From assembly GCF_028435365.1 (NCBI RefSeq), contig NZ_JAGTJJ010000085.1, forward strand, positions 1-38,641: 38,641 nt of DNA, in the 5' to 3' direction. Shown in pieces: positions 1 through 8,478 of this stretch; within the stretch, counting starts at the first letter, position 1, and each line of letters begins with the position of its first letter. Position numbers and translations under genes: made by a program. The stretch is from Polyangium jinanense (GTDB taxonomy: Bacteria > Myxococcota > Polyangia > Polyangiales > Polyangiaceae). The notes below the pieces were generated by a model. That model had not been told where the DNA came from, made no database searches, and saw only the letters and a program-made list of their open reading frames with translations.

Positions 1-117
1 CGTTGGAAGAACTGCGCATCGCGCAGTTCTTCCACCCTCGGTCCAGGCCGTGCCTGGTCCGGGTCGAGGGGCGGACAGCCCCCGCGGGGTCCGGGGCAGC
101 GCCCCGGCGAAGCGCGG
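1..117 (+). repeat. Composite hairpin element I, GGAAG-type arm only (cut by window edge)
   Basis: Right arm of the dispersed hairpin element described at 21461-21791. Four hairpins follow in fixed order. Hairpin 1 has 14-bp arms at 4-17 and 21-34 with loop ATC. Hairpin 2 is CCAGGC/GCCTGG at 43-57. Hairpin 3 is GGGGC/GCCCC at 68-82 with a 5-nt loop. Hairpin 4 is CCGGGGC/GCCCCGG at 91-107 with loop AGC. The arm ends in the family terminus CGAAGCGC (108-115). By comparison with the complete copies, the core and the partner arm should lie to the left of the window. The arm sits just past the stop codon of the minus-strand histidine kinase, so it would be transcribed as that gene's 3' end and could act as its terminator. 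No U-tract follows in either direction. Confidence 0.85.
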
Positions 118-137
118 CCAGCGCTACGGAGAGGGGC

Positions 138-3100
138 CTACCCCTGGCCCTCGTGCCGCGGCCGCACGCCCGAGAGCGCCGCATGGAGCGTCTTCATGTC
201 GACGGGTTTCACGAGGTGCTCGTCGAACCCCGCCGCGCGCGTGCGGTCGCGATCCCCCGGCTGCGCATATCCACTCAGCGCGAGCAGGCGCAGGGGCGGC
301 GACGAGAGCTCGCGCAGGCGCTCGGCGAGCTCGTATCCATCCATCACTGGCAAGCCAATGTCGAGCACCGCGATCTCGGGCCGGAAGGTTCGTCCGATTT
401 CGAGGCCACTCGGACCGTCGAACGCCACGCGGGTCTCGTAGCCGGTCGCGCGCAGCGCCTCCGCGAGCAGCACGGCGGCGTCCTGGTTGTCGTCCACGAC
501 GAGCACACGACACAACGACGCGGACGCCGCGCCCATGGGCCGCTCCTCCCAGGCGCGCGGCGGCGGGGCTGTCTTCGACGCGGCGAGCGGCAAGCGGAGG
601 ATGAATTCGCTGCCGCGTCCCGGGCCCGCGCTTCGCGCCTCGATGCGCCCGCCATGCGACTCCGTCAGGTTTTTCACGATGGCGAGGCCGAGCCCGAGGC
701 CTCCTTCGCTCCGATCGATCGACCGGCCCCCTTGCACGAAGAGATCAAAAATGTGCGGCAAGAGCTCGTGCGAAATGCCGATCCCCGAATCCCTCACGCG
801 CAGCGTGGCCCATTCGCCCTCCCGAAAGGCCGAGACCTCCACGTGGCCCCCCTTTTCGGTGTACTTTGCGGCGTTCGCCAGGAGGTTTCCGACGACCTGC
901 GCGAGGCGCATCTCGTCCACGTCGACGACGAGCCCCTCCTCCGGCACGGCGACGTGCAAGGTATGGCCGCGCTGCTCGATCAGCGGGCTCGCCTGCTCGA
1001 GGGCCTTCGCGACCACCTGCGCGAGCGGGAGGGGGCGGCGCCGCAGCTCGATCTTGCCACGCGCAATTCGCGAGACGTCGAGCAGATCGTCCACGAGCCG
1101 CACGAGGTGCTGCACCTGCCGCTCGATGACGGCCCGCTCCCGTTCGAGCGCGGAGCCATTGCGGAGCCGCATGAGCTCGAGCGCCGTGAGAATGGGGGAG
1201 AGCGGGTTTCTGAGCTCGTGGCCGAGCATCGCGAGGAACTCGTCCTTCGCGCGGCTCGCCGCCTCGGCGCGCGATTTCGCCTGCGATCGGGCCTGCGAGA
1301 GCGAGATCTGGGAGGCGACACGCGCGACGAGCTCGCGGGCCGAAAAAGGCTTGATGAGGTAATCGTCGGCGCCGGCGTCGAGGCCCTCGACCCGCGCCGC
1401 CTCGCCCGCGCGCGCGGAGAGCATCATGATCGGAATGGAGGACGTCCGCGGGTCCTGCCGGAGCTCGCGCAGGAGCGCGAATCCATCCATGCCCGGCATC
1501 ATCACGTCGCAGAGCACGAGGTCCGGGGGCGAGAGCCGCGCCTCCGCGAGCGCTGCCATTGCGGTGGGCACCGCCGTCACGTCCCACCGCGGGGCCAGGA
1601 GTCGCCGCAGGTACCCGCGCATGTCGGTGTTGTCGTCCACCACGAGGAGCCGCGCGCGTGGCGCTGCTTCGCGCACGTCCGGCTCGCTTGTCGCGGAGAA
1701 ATGCAGCACGTGCTCGTCGGGCGCGGGCAGCCAGCGGAGGGCCTCCTCGAGGAATGGCGCCGGGCCGATCGCCGTGGAGGCGAGCGAGAGCGGCGCGCCG
1801 ATACGATCCGCCGGCAAATGCGCGGTGCCCGTGGGCATGCTGATCTGGAACGTGCTGCCGCGCCCGACTTCGCTCTCGACCTCGATAGCGCCGCCGTGCA
1901 AGCGAACGAGATCCTGCACGAGCGAAAGGCCAATCCCGGCGCCCTCGTGCGTCCGGGCCCGCGCGCCGTGCACGCGGTGGAATCGTTCGAAAATCCTCGG
2001 CAGCTCGGCCGCGGGGATCCCGGTGCCCGTGTCCCGGACCGTGAGGATCACCCGATCCCCGGCGTGGCGCAGCGACACCACGACCTCGCCGTCGAACGTG
2101 AATTTGAGCGCGTTCGAGAGCAGGTTGAGGACGATTTTCTCCCACATGTCGTGGTCGACGTACGTCGGCTCGGGCAACGGCGGGCAATCGATCCCGAGCC
2201 GCAACCCGGCGCGCTCGATCGCCGAGCGGAACGTGGCCGCGAGCTCGCCGGTCATCCGGGAGAGATCCGTCGCGACGAACGAGGCGTCGAAACGCCCCGC
2301 CTCGATACGCGCGAAATCGAGCAGGCTCTTCACGAGCTTGAGCAGCCGCTCCGCGCTCCGCTGCGCGAGCTCGACGTGCACGCGTTGCGCGTCCGTGAGC
2401 GCCGGATCACCCAGGGCGAGCTCTTCGAGCGGGCCCAGCATCATGGTCAGCGGCGTCCGGAACTCGTGGCTCACGTTGCTGAAAAACGTGGTCTTGGCCC
2501 GATCGAGCTCGGCGAGGGCCTCGGCGCGCCGCCGCTCGGATTCGAGGGCGCCGGCGTTCGTCAGCGCGCTGCCGATCTGGGCCGCGGCGAGCTCCAGGTA
2601 ATTGCGATATTCGGCGTCGAGCCGCAGCCTCGGGCTGATGCCGAGGACGAGCGCGCCGGCCATCCGGCCGAGGCCATGATCCTCGATGGGCAGCACGATC
2701 GCTTGCTCGATCGGCTCGGCCCACGGCGCACACGAAAGCTCTCCGATGCGCCTCCGCACGTCGTCGAGGACGATCCCACGGCGACGTGCCTTGACCTCGC
2801 CGAGCGGCCAGGGCCCCTCCGCGTCCTCGGGCGACGGCGTAAAGCACGCGCGGTGATCCGCAGGCAAACCGGACATCCCCGCGAGGTGCGCGACGGCGCC
2901 GGTCTCGTCGAGCAGATAAAGCAAAACGAAGGGGACGTCGTTTCGATTCTCGGCGAGGTGCGTTGCCGCCGTCTGACAAACCTCGACCGGCGAGCGCGCG
3001 CCGAGCATCGCGGCGCCGAGCGCGCCGAGGTTTTGCAGGCGCCTGCGCCCGAGCACCTCGCCCGTTTCCTCGGAGCACGCGCAAAACACGCCGGCGATGG

Positions 3101-3554
3101 CCCCGCTGTCGTCGTTGATGGGGCTGTACGAATACGTGAAATACGCCTCTTCGGTGTACCCATTCCGATCGACGGGCAGGAGGACCTCGCTACCGGAGAG
3201 CGAGCGTCCCTCACGTAAAACCGCCTCCGCCCAGGGGCCGATGATATGCCAGACCTCCGACCATACCTCGGAGGCCGGCCGCGCGAGGGCGGTCGGGTGT
3301 CTCTGGCCGAGAATGGGGATGTAGGCGTCGTTGTGAAAGTCGAGGAGCTTCGGTCCCCACCAGACGAACATGGGGTGCCGGGCGCCCAGGATCATCTGGA
3401 TCGCCGTCTTCAGGCTGCGATCCCAGGCCGCGGGCGCACCCACGGCCGTGCCTCGCCAATCGTGCGCCCGCATGAGGGCGCCCATTTCTCCCCCCCCGCG
3501 GAGGCAATCGGCCGTAGTCGAACACGCTCCGTCAGGGGGCGGTAGTTGCATCAT
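138..3554 (-). CDS. Hybrid sensor histidine kinase with two kinase cores and two receivers
   Basis: 1138 aa with no signal peptide or clear membrane segment, so probably a soluble cytoplasmic sensor. Order of domains: N-terminal PAS-like sensor starting at GGGEMGALMRAHDW (residues ~20-150), GAF-like domain (~170-335), HisKA with SHEFRTPL (phospho-His near 362), HATPase with NLLSNALKF and GTGIP boxes, receiver 1 with VVDDN and DVMMPGMDG (Asp near 683), second HisKA with GHELRNPL (His near 779), second HATPase with NLLANAAKY, and C-terminal receiver 2 with VVDDNQD and DIGLPVMDG (Asp near 1065). All catalytic residues look intact, so an internal phosphorelay is expected (inference). I chose the 3554 start because FLxGGGEMG-like N termini are typical of this sensor family. 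An ATG at 3485 has a better Shine-Dalgarno (GGGGGAG) and is the alternative. No cognate regulator gene is adjacent. Upstream bases 3555-3736 hold its promoter region, with nothing recognisable. Confidence 0.93.
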   Translation of the reverse strand: MMQLPPPDGACSTTADCLRGGGEMGALMRAHDWRGTAVGAPAAWDRSLKTAIQMILGARHPMFVWWGPKLLDFHNDAYIPILGQRHPTALARPASEVWSEVWHIIGPWAEAVLREGRSLSGSEVLLPVDRNGYTEEAYFTYSYSPINDDSGAIAGVFCACSEETGEVLGRRRLQNLGALGAAMLGARSPVEVCQTAATHLAENRNDVPFVLLYLLDETGAVAHLAGMSGLPADHRACFTPSPEDAEGPWPLGEVKARRRGIVLDDVRRRIGELSCAPWAEPIEQAIVLPIEDHGLGRMAGALVLGISPRLRLDAEYRNYLELAAAQIGSALTNAGALESERRRAEALAELDRAKTTFFSNVSHEFRTPLTMMLGPLEELALGDPALTDAQRVHVELAQRSAERLLKLVKSLLDFARIEAGRFDASFVATDLSRMTGELAATFRSAIERAGLRLGIDCPPLPEPTYVDHDMWEKIVLNLLSNALKFTFDGEVVVSLRHAGDRVILTVRDTGTGIPAAELPRIFERFHRVHGARARTHEGAGIGLSLVQDLVRLHGGAIEVESEVGRGSTFQISMPTGTAHLPADRIGAPLSLASTAIGPAPFLEEALRWLPAPDEHVLHFSATSEPDVREAAPRARLLVVDDNTDMRGYLRRLLAPRWDVTAVPTAMAALAEARLSPPDLVLCDVMMPGMDGFALLRELRQDPRTSSIPIMMLSARAGEAARVEGLDAGADDYLIKPFSARELVARVASQISLSQARSQAKSRAEAASRAKDEFLAMLGHELRNPLSPILTALELMRLRNGSALERERAVIERQVQHLVRLVDDLLDVSRIARGKIELRRRPLPLAQVVAKALEQASPLIEQRGHTLHVAVPEEGLVVDVDEMRLAQVVGNLLANAAKYTEKGGHVEVSAFREGEWATLRVRDSGIGISHELLPHIFDLFVQGGRSIDRSEGGLGLGLAIVKNLTESHGGRIEARSAGPGRGSEFILRLPLAASKTAPPPRAWEERPMGAASASLCRVLVVDDNQDAAVLLAEALRATGYETRVAFDGPSGLEIGRTFRPEIAVLDIGLPVMDGYELAERLRELSSPPLRLLALSGYAQPGDRDRTRAAGFDEHLVKPVDMKTLHAALSGVRPRHEGQG

Positions 3555-3736
3555 TTCTCGAGGGAGGACACCCGAACAGGTCCGGGTACAGCGACGCTAA
3601 TGGATCCGTATGTCCCGCGTCGCTCCGTATTTACTTCGAAAGGCGGAGGATGTGGTGCAGGAATCCGTCGTCGGGGAAACCCTGAACGCTGTCCGGCACT
3701 CCCCCAGGAATCAGTTTTCGTTTGGCTTGAAAATCT

Positions 3737-4384
3737 TCAACCCAGGACGATCGAGACGAGGTCCTCGGGTTTTTCGAGCCAGTGCGAGGGCTCGGACGGG
3801 GCGAGGTGGGCGCGCGACATCGGGCCCCAGAGCGCGGCGCCCGTCGCGACCCCGGCGCTGCGCCCGGCGTGCATGTCGTGCAGGCTGTCGCCCACGAAGA
3901 TCGCCTCCTCGGGCCGGGATCCGAGCCGCGCGAGGGCGAGATCGACCGGCTCCTTGTGCGGCTTCGGGTTCGTCACGTCGTCGGAGCAGACGAGCACCGA
4001 AAACGCGTCCAAAAGCCCCGAGACGTCGAGCCCACGCTCGGTGCTGTGCCGGTTCTTGCTGGTCACGATCGCGATCTTGACGCCCGCCTCGGCGAGCGCG
4101 CGGACGCAGGCGACCGCGCCGGGGTAGGGCCGCACGCACGCGTCGTGGTGCGCGAGGTTGTAGGCCCGGTACGTCTCGATCATCGCGAGCACGGCCTCGG
4201 GATCGTCGGAGTAGCCGGCGAGCTGCGTCTTGAGGGGCGTGCCGACGCCGCGGAGGAGCACGTCGTCCTGGCACGGCGGCAGGCCGTGGACGGCGAACGT
4301 GTGATGATAACTGTCGAGGATGAGGCGGATCGAGTCGATCAGCGTGCCGTCGAGATCAAACAGGACCGTCTTGTATCGCTGCAT
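3737..4384 (-). CDS. HAD-superfamily phosphatase (PpaX/phosphoglycolate phosphatase-like)
   Basis: 215 aa. HAD motif I is FDLDGTLIDS with the nucleophile Asp10 and acid/base Asp12. Motif II is the Ser of IVTSKN, motif III the Lys of NPKPHKEP and motif IV GDSLHD. An alpha-helical cap follows motif I (about residues 18-85), as in subclass IA phosphatases such as PpaX pyrophosphatase and phosphoglycolate phosphatase (Gph). Length fits both families. The exact substrate cannot be told from sequence, so I give no symbol. The gene is cytoplasmic, stands alone and is divergent from the DUF4139 gene across 140 bp. It shares its strand with the histidine kinase, but 182 bp separate them, so co-transcription is unlikely. 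Confidence 0.9.
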   Translation of the reverse strand: MQRYKTVLFDLDGTLIDSIRLILDSYHHTFAVHGLPPCQDDVLLRGVGTPLKTQLAGYSDDPEAVLAMIETYRAYNLAHHDACVRPYPGAVACVRALAEAGVKIAIVTSKNRHSTERGLDVSGLLDAFSVLVCSDDVTNPKPHKEPVDLALARLGSRPEEAIFVGDSLHDMHAGRSAGVATGAALWGPMSRAHLAPSEPSHWLEKPEDLVSIVLG

Positions 4385-4524
4385 GCGTGCCGCGTCATTA
4401 CCACGTTCCCGCCCGGGCGCACGCGGCGCGGTCGCCCCGGGAAGGAGCTCCGGAGATTTCGGGGAACTCGGGCCGGCATGGCGTGTCCCTGCCCCCGCCG
4501 CCCAGAAACCCCGAGGCCCATTCG

Positions 4525-6690
4525 ATGCTTTCGATTCCCCGCCACTTTTCCGCCATTCTTGTGACCGCGCTGCTCGCGACGAGCGGGCACGCCCTGGCGC
4601 AGACCACGCCGAAGCCGCCGCTCCCTTTGAAGACCGTGCGACTCTACGAGTCGGGGGTCGGCTACTTCGAGCGATCGGGCAGGGTCGCCCGTGATGCCGG
4701 GCTCGCGTTGCCCGTGCCGGTCTCGCACCTCGACGACGCGCTGAAGACGCTCGTCGTGCTCGGGACCGACGGGAAGACGAGCGTCGCGGGCGTCGAGTTC
4801 GCGAGCAGCATCAGCGTGGAGAAAGGCCGGGCGCTCGCGGGTTTGCCCGACGGATCGGGCCCCGTGACGCACGCGAACCTGCTCCGCAGCCTGAAGGGCA
4901 GCGGCATCGAGCTCCGCACGGCGCGCGAGACCGTGAAAGGAAAACTCGTCGACGTGCTCGACCCGAGCGACGACGAGCCGGGCCCGTGCGTACCGGTCGC
5001 CGAGGACGAGGGGGCGAAGAAGCAAGGCGAGGGCGCGCCCGCCCGGTGCGTGCCGCGAAAAGAGACGACGCTGCTCGTCCTCACGACGGAGGCCGAGATC
5101 CGCAAGTTTTTCCTGTCCGACGTAGTCGGCGTCAAACCCACGGATCCTTCCCAAGGCGCGCGCCTCGGCGCGAGCGCGTCCGTGGCCTCGCCTCAAGGCG
5201 CGTCGGCGCGGCGTGATTTGCGGGTGCTCGCCGAGAGCACGTCCGACGTGACGCTCGGGTATGTCGCGGAGGCGCCGGTGTGGCGCTCGACGTACCGGAT
5301 GGTGCTCAGCGACAAGGAGCAACGCGGCACGCTGCAGGGCTGGGCGCTCGTCCACAACGACACAGACGAGGAGTGGAAGAAGGTAAAGATCGAGCTCGTC
5401 AACGGCCGCCCCGATTCGTTCCTGTATCCGCTTGCGGCCCCGCGCTACACGCGCCGCGAGCTCCTCACGCCAAGCGAGCCGCTCTCCACGATCCCGCAGC
5501 TCGTCCTGCAGACCGCGGACGCGATGTGGAGCGAGATGATCGGCGATACGTTCGGCGCCGGCGCCGGCGGCCTCGGCCTCTCGGGCTACGGCGCGGGCGG
5601 GGGCGGGACTGGCGAGGGGGCCCTCGGGCTCGGATCGGTCGGCACGATCGGGCACGGGAGCGGTACGGGCAGCGATCAGGGATCGAGCACGGTGCTCTCC
5701 GTGGGGGATCTCGCGAAGGTGGCCGAGGCGGAGGGCATGGAAGCGGGCGCGCTCTTCCGGTATTCGATGCCCGTTCCGATCGACCTCCGGGCGCACGGAT
5801 CGGCGCTCCTGCCGTTTTTGCAGCAATCGGTCTCCGCGCGGCGGATCGTGTTGTTTGGAAGCGGGGGCGGCGTCGGCCGGAGCGCGGCGCGCATCAAGAA
5901 CGACACGAAGCAGACCTTGCCCGCGGGCCCCATTTCGTTCTTCGCCGACGGAGGTTTCGCAGGCGAGGCGCAGATCGACCGCCTGAAGCCCAGCGAGACC
6001 CGCTTCCTCGTGTTCGGCACGGACATCGACGTCGAGCTCACGCAAAACAACATGCTGGTCACGGACGAGGTGCAGCTCGTCGAGTACCAGGGGGATGAGC
6101 TCGTCGAGCATTTCATCCGGCACACGCGCGTCGATTACACGGTCGAGAACCGGAGCGGCGGGGCGCGGACGGTCTTCTTGTACCTCGACCTCGTGCGCAA
6201 CGCGACCGTGAACGGCGCGGACGAGCTCGATTTCGACGTCGTGTCGAACAAGCCGCTCGCGGTGTTCGCGAGCGAGCCGCGATCGAAGAAGGTGCGGCGT
6301 ATCGAGGCCGACGAGGGTCTGTCCCGGCGGACGGCGATCCCTACGCTGAACCCGCGGGCGCTCCGGGCCATGGCGGCCGCGCCGAAATTGCCCGCGGCGC
6401 AGCGAACCGCGCTCGAAGAAGCGGCGAAACACCTCACGGACGCGGAGGCGCGCGAGAGCCTGCTCCCGAAACGAAGGGCGGATCTCGACGAGCTCGTGCA
6501 GGATCTCGGCCGGCTGCGGGGCTACCTGGCCGCGGCGCAATCGAAGGACGACGGGGAGAAATTCACGAAGCAGATCCTGGAGAAGGAAGCGCGGGTGAAG
6601 GAGCTCCGCACGCGGATCGCCGGCCTCGGGACCGAGGTGGAGGGGTATCGATCGCGGGCCCGGACGGCGCTGCAAAAGCTGCGGAAGTGA
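4525..6690 (+). CDS. Secreted DUF4139-domain protein
   Basis: 721 aa from the ATG at 4525. This start gives a clean signal peptide (MLSIPRHF, hydrophobic core, AxA-type cleavage after GHALAQ), whereas the in-frame ATG at 4387 would add 46 residues unlike a signal peptide. The mature protein opens with VRLYESGVGYFERSG and carries the LRVLAEST...APVWRSTYRMVL and GWALVHNDTDEEWK blocks typical of DUF4139 (MuiA-like) proteins, which are predicted beta-rich exported proteins of unknown role. A Gly-rich insert (about residues 345-390) interrupts it. The last ~85 residues (EARESLLPKRRADLDELVQDL to the end) look like a coiled coil. Two Cys in the region ~150-175 could form a disulfide. The stop codon abuts that of the convergent 2H phosphoesterase gene with no gap. 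The family is known only by homology; no function is proposed. Confidence 0.85.
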   Translation: MLSIPRHFSAILVTALLATSGHALAQTTPKPPLPLKTVRLYESGVGYFERSGRVARDAGLALPVPVSHLDDALKTLVVLGTDGKTSVAGVEFASSISVEKGRALAGLPDGSGPVTHANLLRSLKGSGIELRTARETVKGKLVDVLDPSDDEPGPCVPVAEDEGAKKQGEGAPARCVPRKETTLLVLTTEAEIRKFFLSDVVGVKPTDPSQGARLGASASVASPQGASARRDLRVLAESTSDVTLGYVAEAPVWRSTYRMVLSDKEQRGTLQGWALVHNDTDEEWKKVKIELVNGRPDSFLYPLAAPRYTRRELLTPSEPLSTIPQLVLQTADAMWSEMIGDTFGAGAGGLGLSGYGAGGGGTGEGALGLGSVGTIGHGSGTGSDQGSSTVLSVGDLAKVAEAEGMEAGALFRYSMPVPIDLRAHGSALLPFLQQSVSARRIVLFGSGGGVGRSAARIKNDTKQTLPAGPISFFADGGFAGEAQIDRLKPSETRFLVFGTDIDVELTQNNMLVTDEVQLVEYQGDELVEHFIRHTRVDYTVENRSGGARTVFLYLDLVRNATVNGADELDFDVVSNKPLAVFASEPRSKKVRRIEADEGLSRRTAIPTLNPRALRAMAAAPKLPAAQRTALEEAAKHLTDAEARESLLPKRRADLDELVQDLGRLRGYLAAAQSKDDGEKFTKQILEKEARVKELRTRIAGLGTEVEGYRSRARTALQKLRK

Positions 6691-7140
6691 TCAGGCGCCC
6701 CGCGGATCCTCCTGGCTCGACGACGCCCACGTGTGTTCGAGCCGCGCGAGGAGCAGGGGCCCGGCGATTCGCTCGAAGCCGGCCCGGAGCAGGTCATTCG
6801 CGGTCGCCGGTTCCGTGACGCCGTCCGTCGCGACGGTCACGTGCGGAATGGCATTCTCGGTAAAACCATGTTCGAGGAGCCTCCCGTCAGCGAGGAGGAG
6901 CCCCACGACCACGGCCTCGACCCCGCCGTCGTCCCGCCGCGCGTATCCCGTGACAGCGAGGGTGAACGTGCGGCCGAGGTCGCTCGCCGTGAAAGGAGGC
7001 GGCAGATCGGCCGGGTTTTTCGTGCCGTACCGCAGGGTGCAATGATGGGCGAGCGGGCGGGGTAAGGTGCAGAAGCGCCGCTGGAGGATCTCGGCGGAGG
7101 GCGGATCGAGGACAAGCGCGAAATACCCGTCGGGGTGCAT
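6691..7140 (-). CDS. 2H phosphoesterase-like small protein
   Basis: 149 aa. Two H-x-T motifs are visible, HCTL (His33, Thr35) and HVTV (His100, Thr102), spaced as in the 2H phosphoesterase superfamily (LigT/ThpR, cyclic phosphodiesterase and RNA-repair type enzymes). Start MHPDGYFALVLDP fits the usual first beta strand. The family typically acts on 2',3'-cyclic phosphates or related RNA ends; the true substrate here is unknown. It is the last gene of a minus-strand run, 27 bp after the sigma-factor partner gene, so it may be co-transcribed with the sigma factor. Its stop touches the convergent DUF4139 stop. Confidence 0.7.
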   Translation of the reverse strand: MHPDGYFALVLDPPSAEILQRRFCTLPRPLAHHCTLRYGTKNPADLPPPFTASDLGRTFTLAVTGYARRDDGGVEAVVVGLLLADGRLLEHGFTENAIPHVTVATDGVTEPATANDLLRAGFERIAGPLLLARLEHTWASSSQEDPRGA

Positions 7141-7167
7141 GGCTGGGCCAGAGCGTAGCGGAGAACG

Positions 7168-7728
7168 TCACCGCGCGCCGCGCGAAGCCTTGCGGAGCCG
7201 CTCCAAAAGGACACGGGCGAGGCGGCGCAGCTTGTTCCAGAGCGACGGAGGTTCCGCCGCGGCGGTGTCGAGCGGCGCGGGCGCGGCGGCCTCGGGCTCG
7301 GCCGTCTCCTCGGCCCACGCGACGAGGCGTTCCCGCAAGGGCGCGGGCGCCGGGACGCGTGGCGCGAGCGCTTCGAGGACGACATCGAGCTCCCCGGGGA
7401 ATGGATCCGACGTCTCCTCGGCCCAGGTCACGAGCTTCTCGCGCAGCGCTTCCGGCGCCCGCGTGTCGGGGTCGGGCGCGAGCGCCGAAAGCACCGAGCG
7501 CAGGCTCGGCTCGGAGGCCGGCGTCGGCTCCGGCGCGTCGCTCGGCGGGAGCGCGGGCAGGACCAACGACGCGGGCATCGGGCGCGGCGCCTGCGGCTCG
7601 GCGCGCTTCTTGGCCGCCGCCTCGCGGACGTCGTTGCGCGGGCGGACGAAGAGCGTGATGAGCTTCGCGAACCCCTTTTTCGGCGCGGGCGCCGGGGTTT
7701 GTTGCTTCCTCGCCTGCGAGCGCTTCAT
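7168..7728 (-). CDS. Sigma-factor partner protein, possible anti-sigma-like regulator
   Basis: 186 aa. The ATG overlaps the sigma-factor stop in an ATGA arrangement (7725-7728), so translation is coupled and a functional link is likely. The N terminus is basic (MKRSQARKQQ). The middle is Pro/Ala-rich and contains two copies of an ALAP...P..LRxxLVxWAEET block (around residues 88-112 and 126-150). The C terminus is basic and helical (LWNKLRRLARVLLERLRK). The ALAP..PxxLRxRL pattern recalls the linker of RskA/ChrR-type anti-sigma factors, but I see neither a zinc-binding HxxxCxxC motif nor a membrane segment. The anti-sigma role is inference from position and this weak similarity only. Confidence 0.7.
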   Translation of the reverse strand: MKRSQARKQQTPAPAPKKGFAKLITLFVRPRNDVREAAAKKRAEPQAPRPMPASLVLPALPPSDAPEPTPASEPSLRSVLSALAPDPDTRAPEALREKLVTWAEETSDPFPGELDVVLEALAPRVPAPAPLRERLVAWAEETAEPEAAAPAPLDTAAAEPPSLWNKLRRLARVLLERLRKASRGAR

Positions 7729-8294
7729 AACTTGCTCCCGAGCTCGAGCTTGAGTTTTTCGATAAGCCGTGAGAGCCGCGATTTGACGGTCCCGAGCGGA
7801 ATCGAGAGCGCCTGCGCGATGTCCTCGTAGCTGAGGTCCTCGTGGTATCGGAGCAAGAGGAGCGCGCGATCCGTCTCGTGGAGGGCCTTCACAACGTCGT
7901 TCACGCGCTCGGCGCGTTGCCTTTGCTCGATGCGCGAGATCGGGTCCGTGCTCGCCGGGGCCGTGGCGTCGTCCGCGCCCGGACCCTCGAATACCTGCCG
8001 CTCCCGCTCCCTCTCCCGCCTCCGACGCACGTCGATCGCCTTGCGCACCGCGATCTTGACGACCCACGCGTGCTTGTCCTCGACGGACGCGTCGTACTGG
8101 TGCGTGCGCAGAGCCACGATGACCGCCATGAAAGCCTCCTGGGCCGCGTCGTCGACGTCGGGGCCGGCGTGGAGGACGCTGTGGACCCACCCGTGGATGA
8201 AATCCGCTAGCGTGCCCCCCGCCACCCTGTCGCCCCGAGCTGCCGCTTCCAGCAACTCGACGGTGATGCGGTGCGTTGCTTGTCCCTTCATCAT
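7725..8294 (-). CDS. ECF-type RNA polymerase sigma factor
   Basis: 189 aa from the MM start at 8294 (upstream in-frame ATGs fall inside the 89-bp tandem repeat and are less likely). Region 2 is seen as DVDDAAQEAFMAVIVAL...AWVVKIAVRKAIDVRRR, which would recognise the -10 element. Region 4 is seen as LLLLRYHEDLSYEDIAQALSIPLGTVKSRLSRLIEKL, a helix-turn-helix that contacts the -35 element. A charged linker lies between them (RERERERQVF...). No region 1.1 or region 3 is present, as expected for group 4 (ECF) sigma factors. The overlapping downstream gene may encode its regulator. The tandem ACGTCGCGACGT palindromes directly upstream could be its control site, perhaps autoregulatory (inference). 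No strong Shine-Dalgarno precedes the start. Confidence 0.9.
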   Translation of the reverse strand: MMKGQATHRITVELLEAAARGDRVAGGTLADFIHGWVHSVLHAGPDVDDAAQEAFMAVIVALRTHQYDASVEDKHAWVVKIAVRKAIDVRRRRERERERQVFEGPGADDATAPASTDPISRIEQRQRAERVNDVVKALHETDRALLLLRYHEDLSYEDIAQALSIPLGTVKSRLSRLIEKLKLELGSKL

Positions 8295-8452
8295 GAAACG
8301 TCCGGCCGTACCACGAACGTGGGGCGCGGATGGTTCCCGCATTTCGAACGTCGCGACGTCGCAACGTCGCAACGTCGTGTGATGAAACGTCGCCGCGTAC
8401 CACCAACGATGGGGGCGGATGGTTCCCTCGTTTCGGACGTCGCGACGTCGCG
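8293..8452. repeat. Imperfect 89-bp tandem duplication with 12-bp palindromes
   Basis: Two copies with a period of 89 bp: unit 1 begins at 8293 (ATGAAACGTC) and unit 2 at 8382 (ATGAAACGTC). Both share GCGGATGGTTCCC and a perfect 12-bp palindrome ACGTCGCGACGT at 8348-8359 and 8437-8448. In unit 1 the palindrome is followed by two more CGCAACGT steps. The duplication lies immediately upstream of the sigma factor start and downstream of the lipoprotein gene, so it is in the sigma promoter/leader region. The spacing and palindromes suggest paired protein-binding sites. The minus strand of each unit can also be read as DVATxExREPSAP, so an N-terminal coding extension is the alternative explanation. 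Confidence 0.75.
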
Positions 8453-8478
8453 GTATCGCTTCCGGCCGGCCGGGCCCT

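Noticed and set aside
3..3218. 1071-codon plus-strand ORF
   Set aside because: Antisense shadow of the histidine kinase. Arg/Glu/Ala/Pro-rich with no domain, as expected from high-GC third positions.
4339..6675. 778-codon minus-strand ORF opposite the DUF4139 gene
   Set aside because: Antisense shadow; composition dominated by Arg, Glu, Leu and Ala without any motif, while the plus strand has a signal peptide and family motifs.
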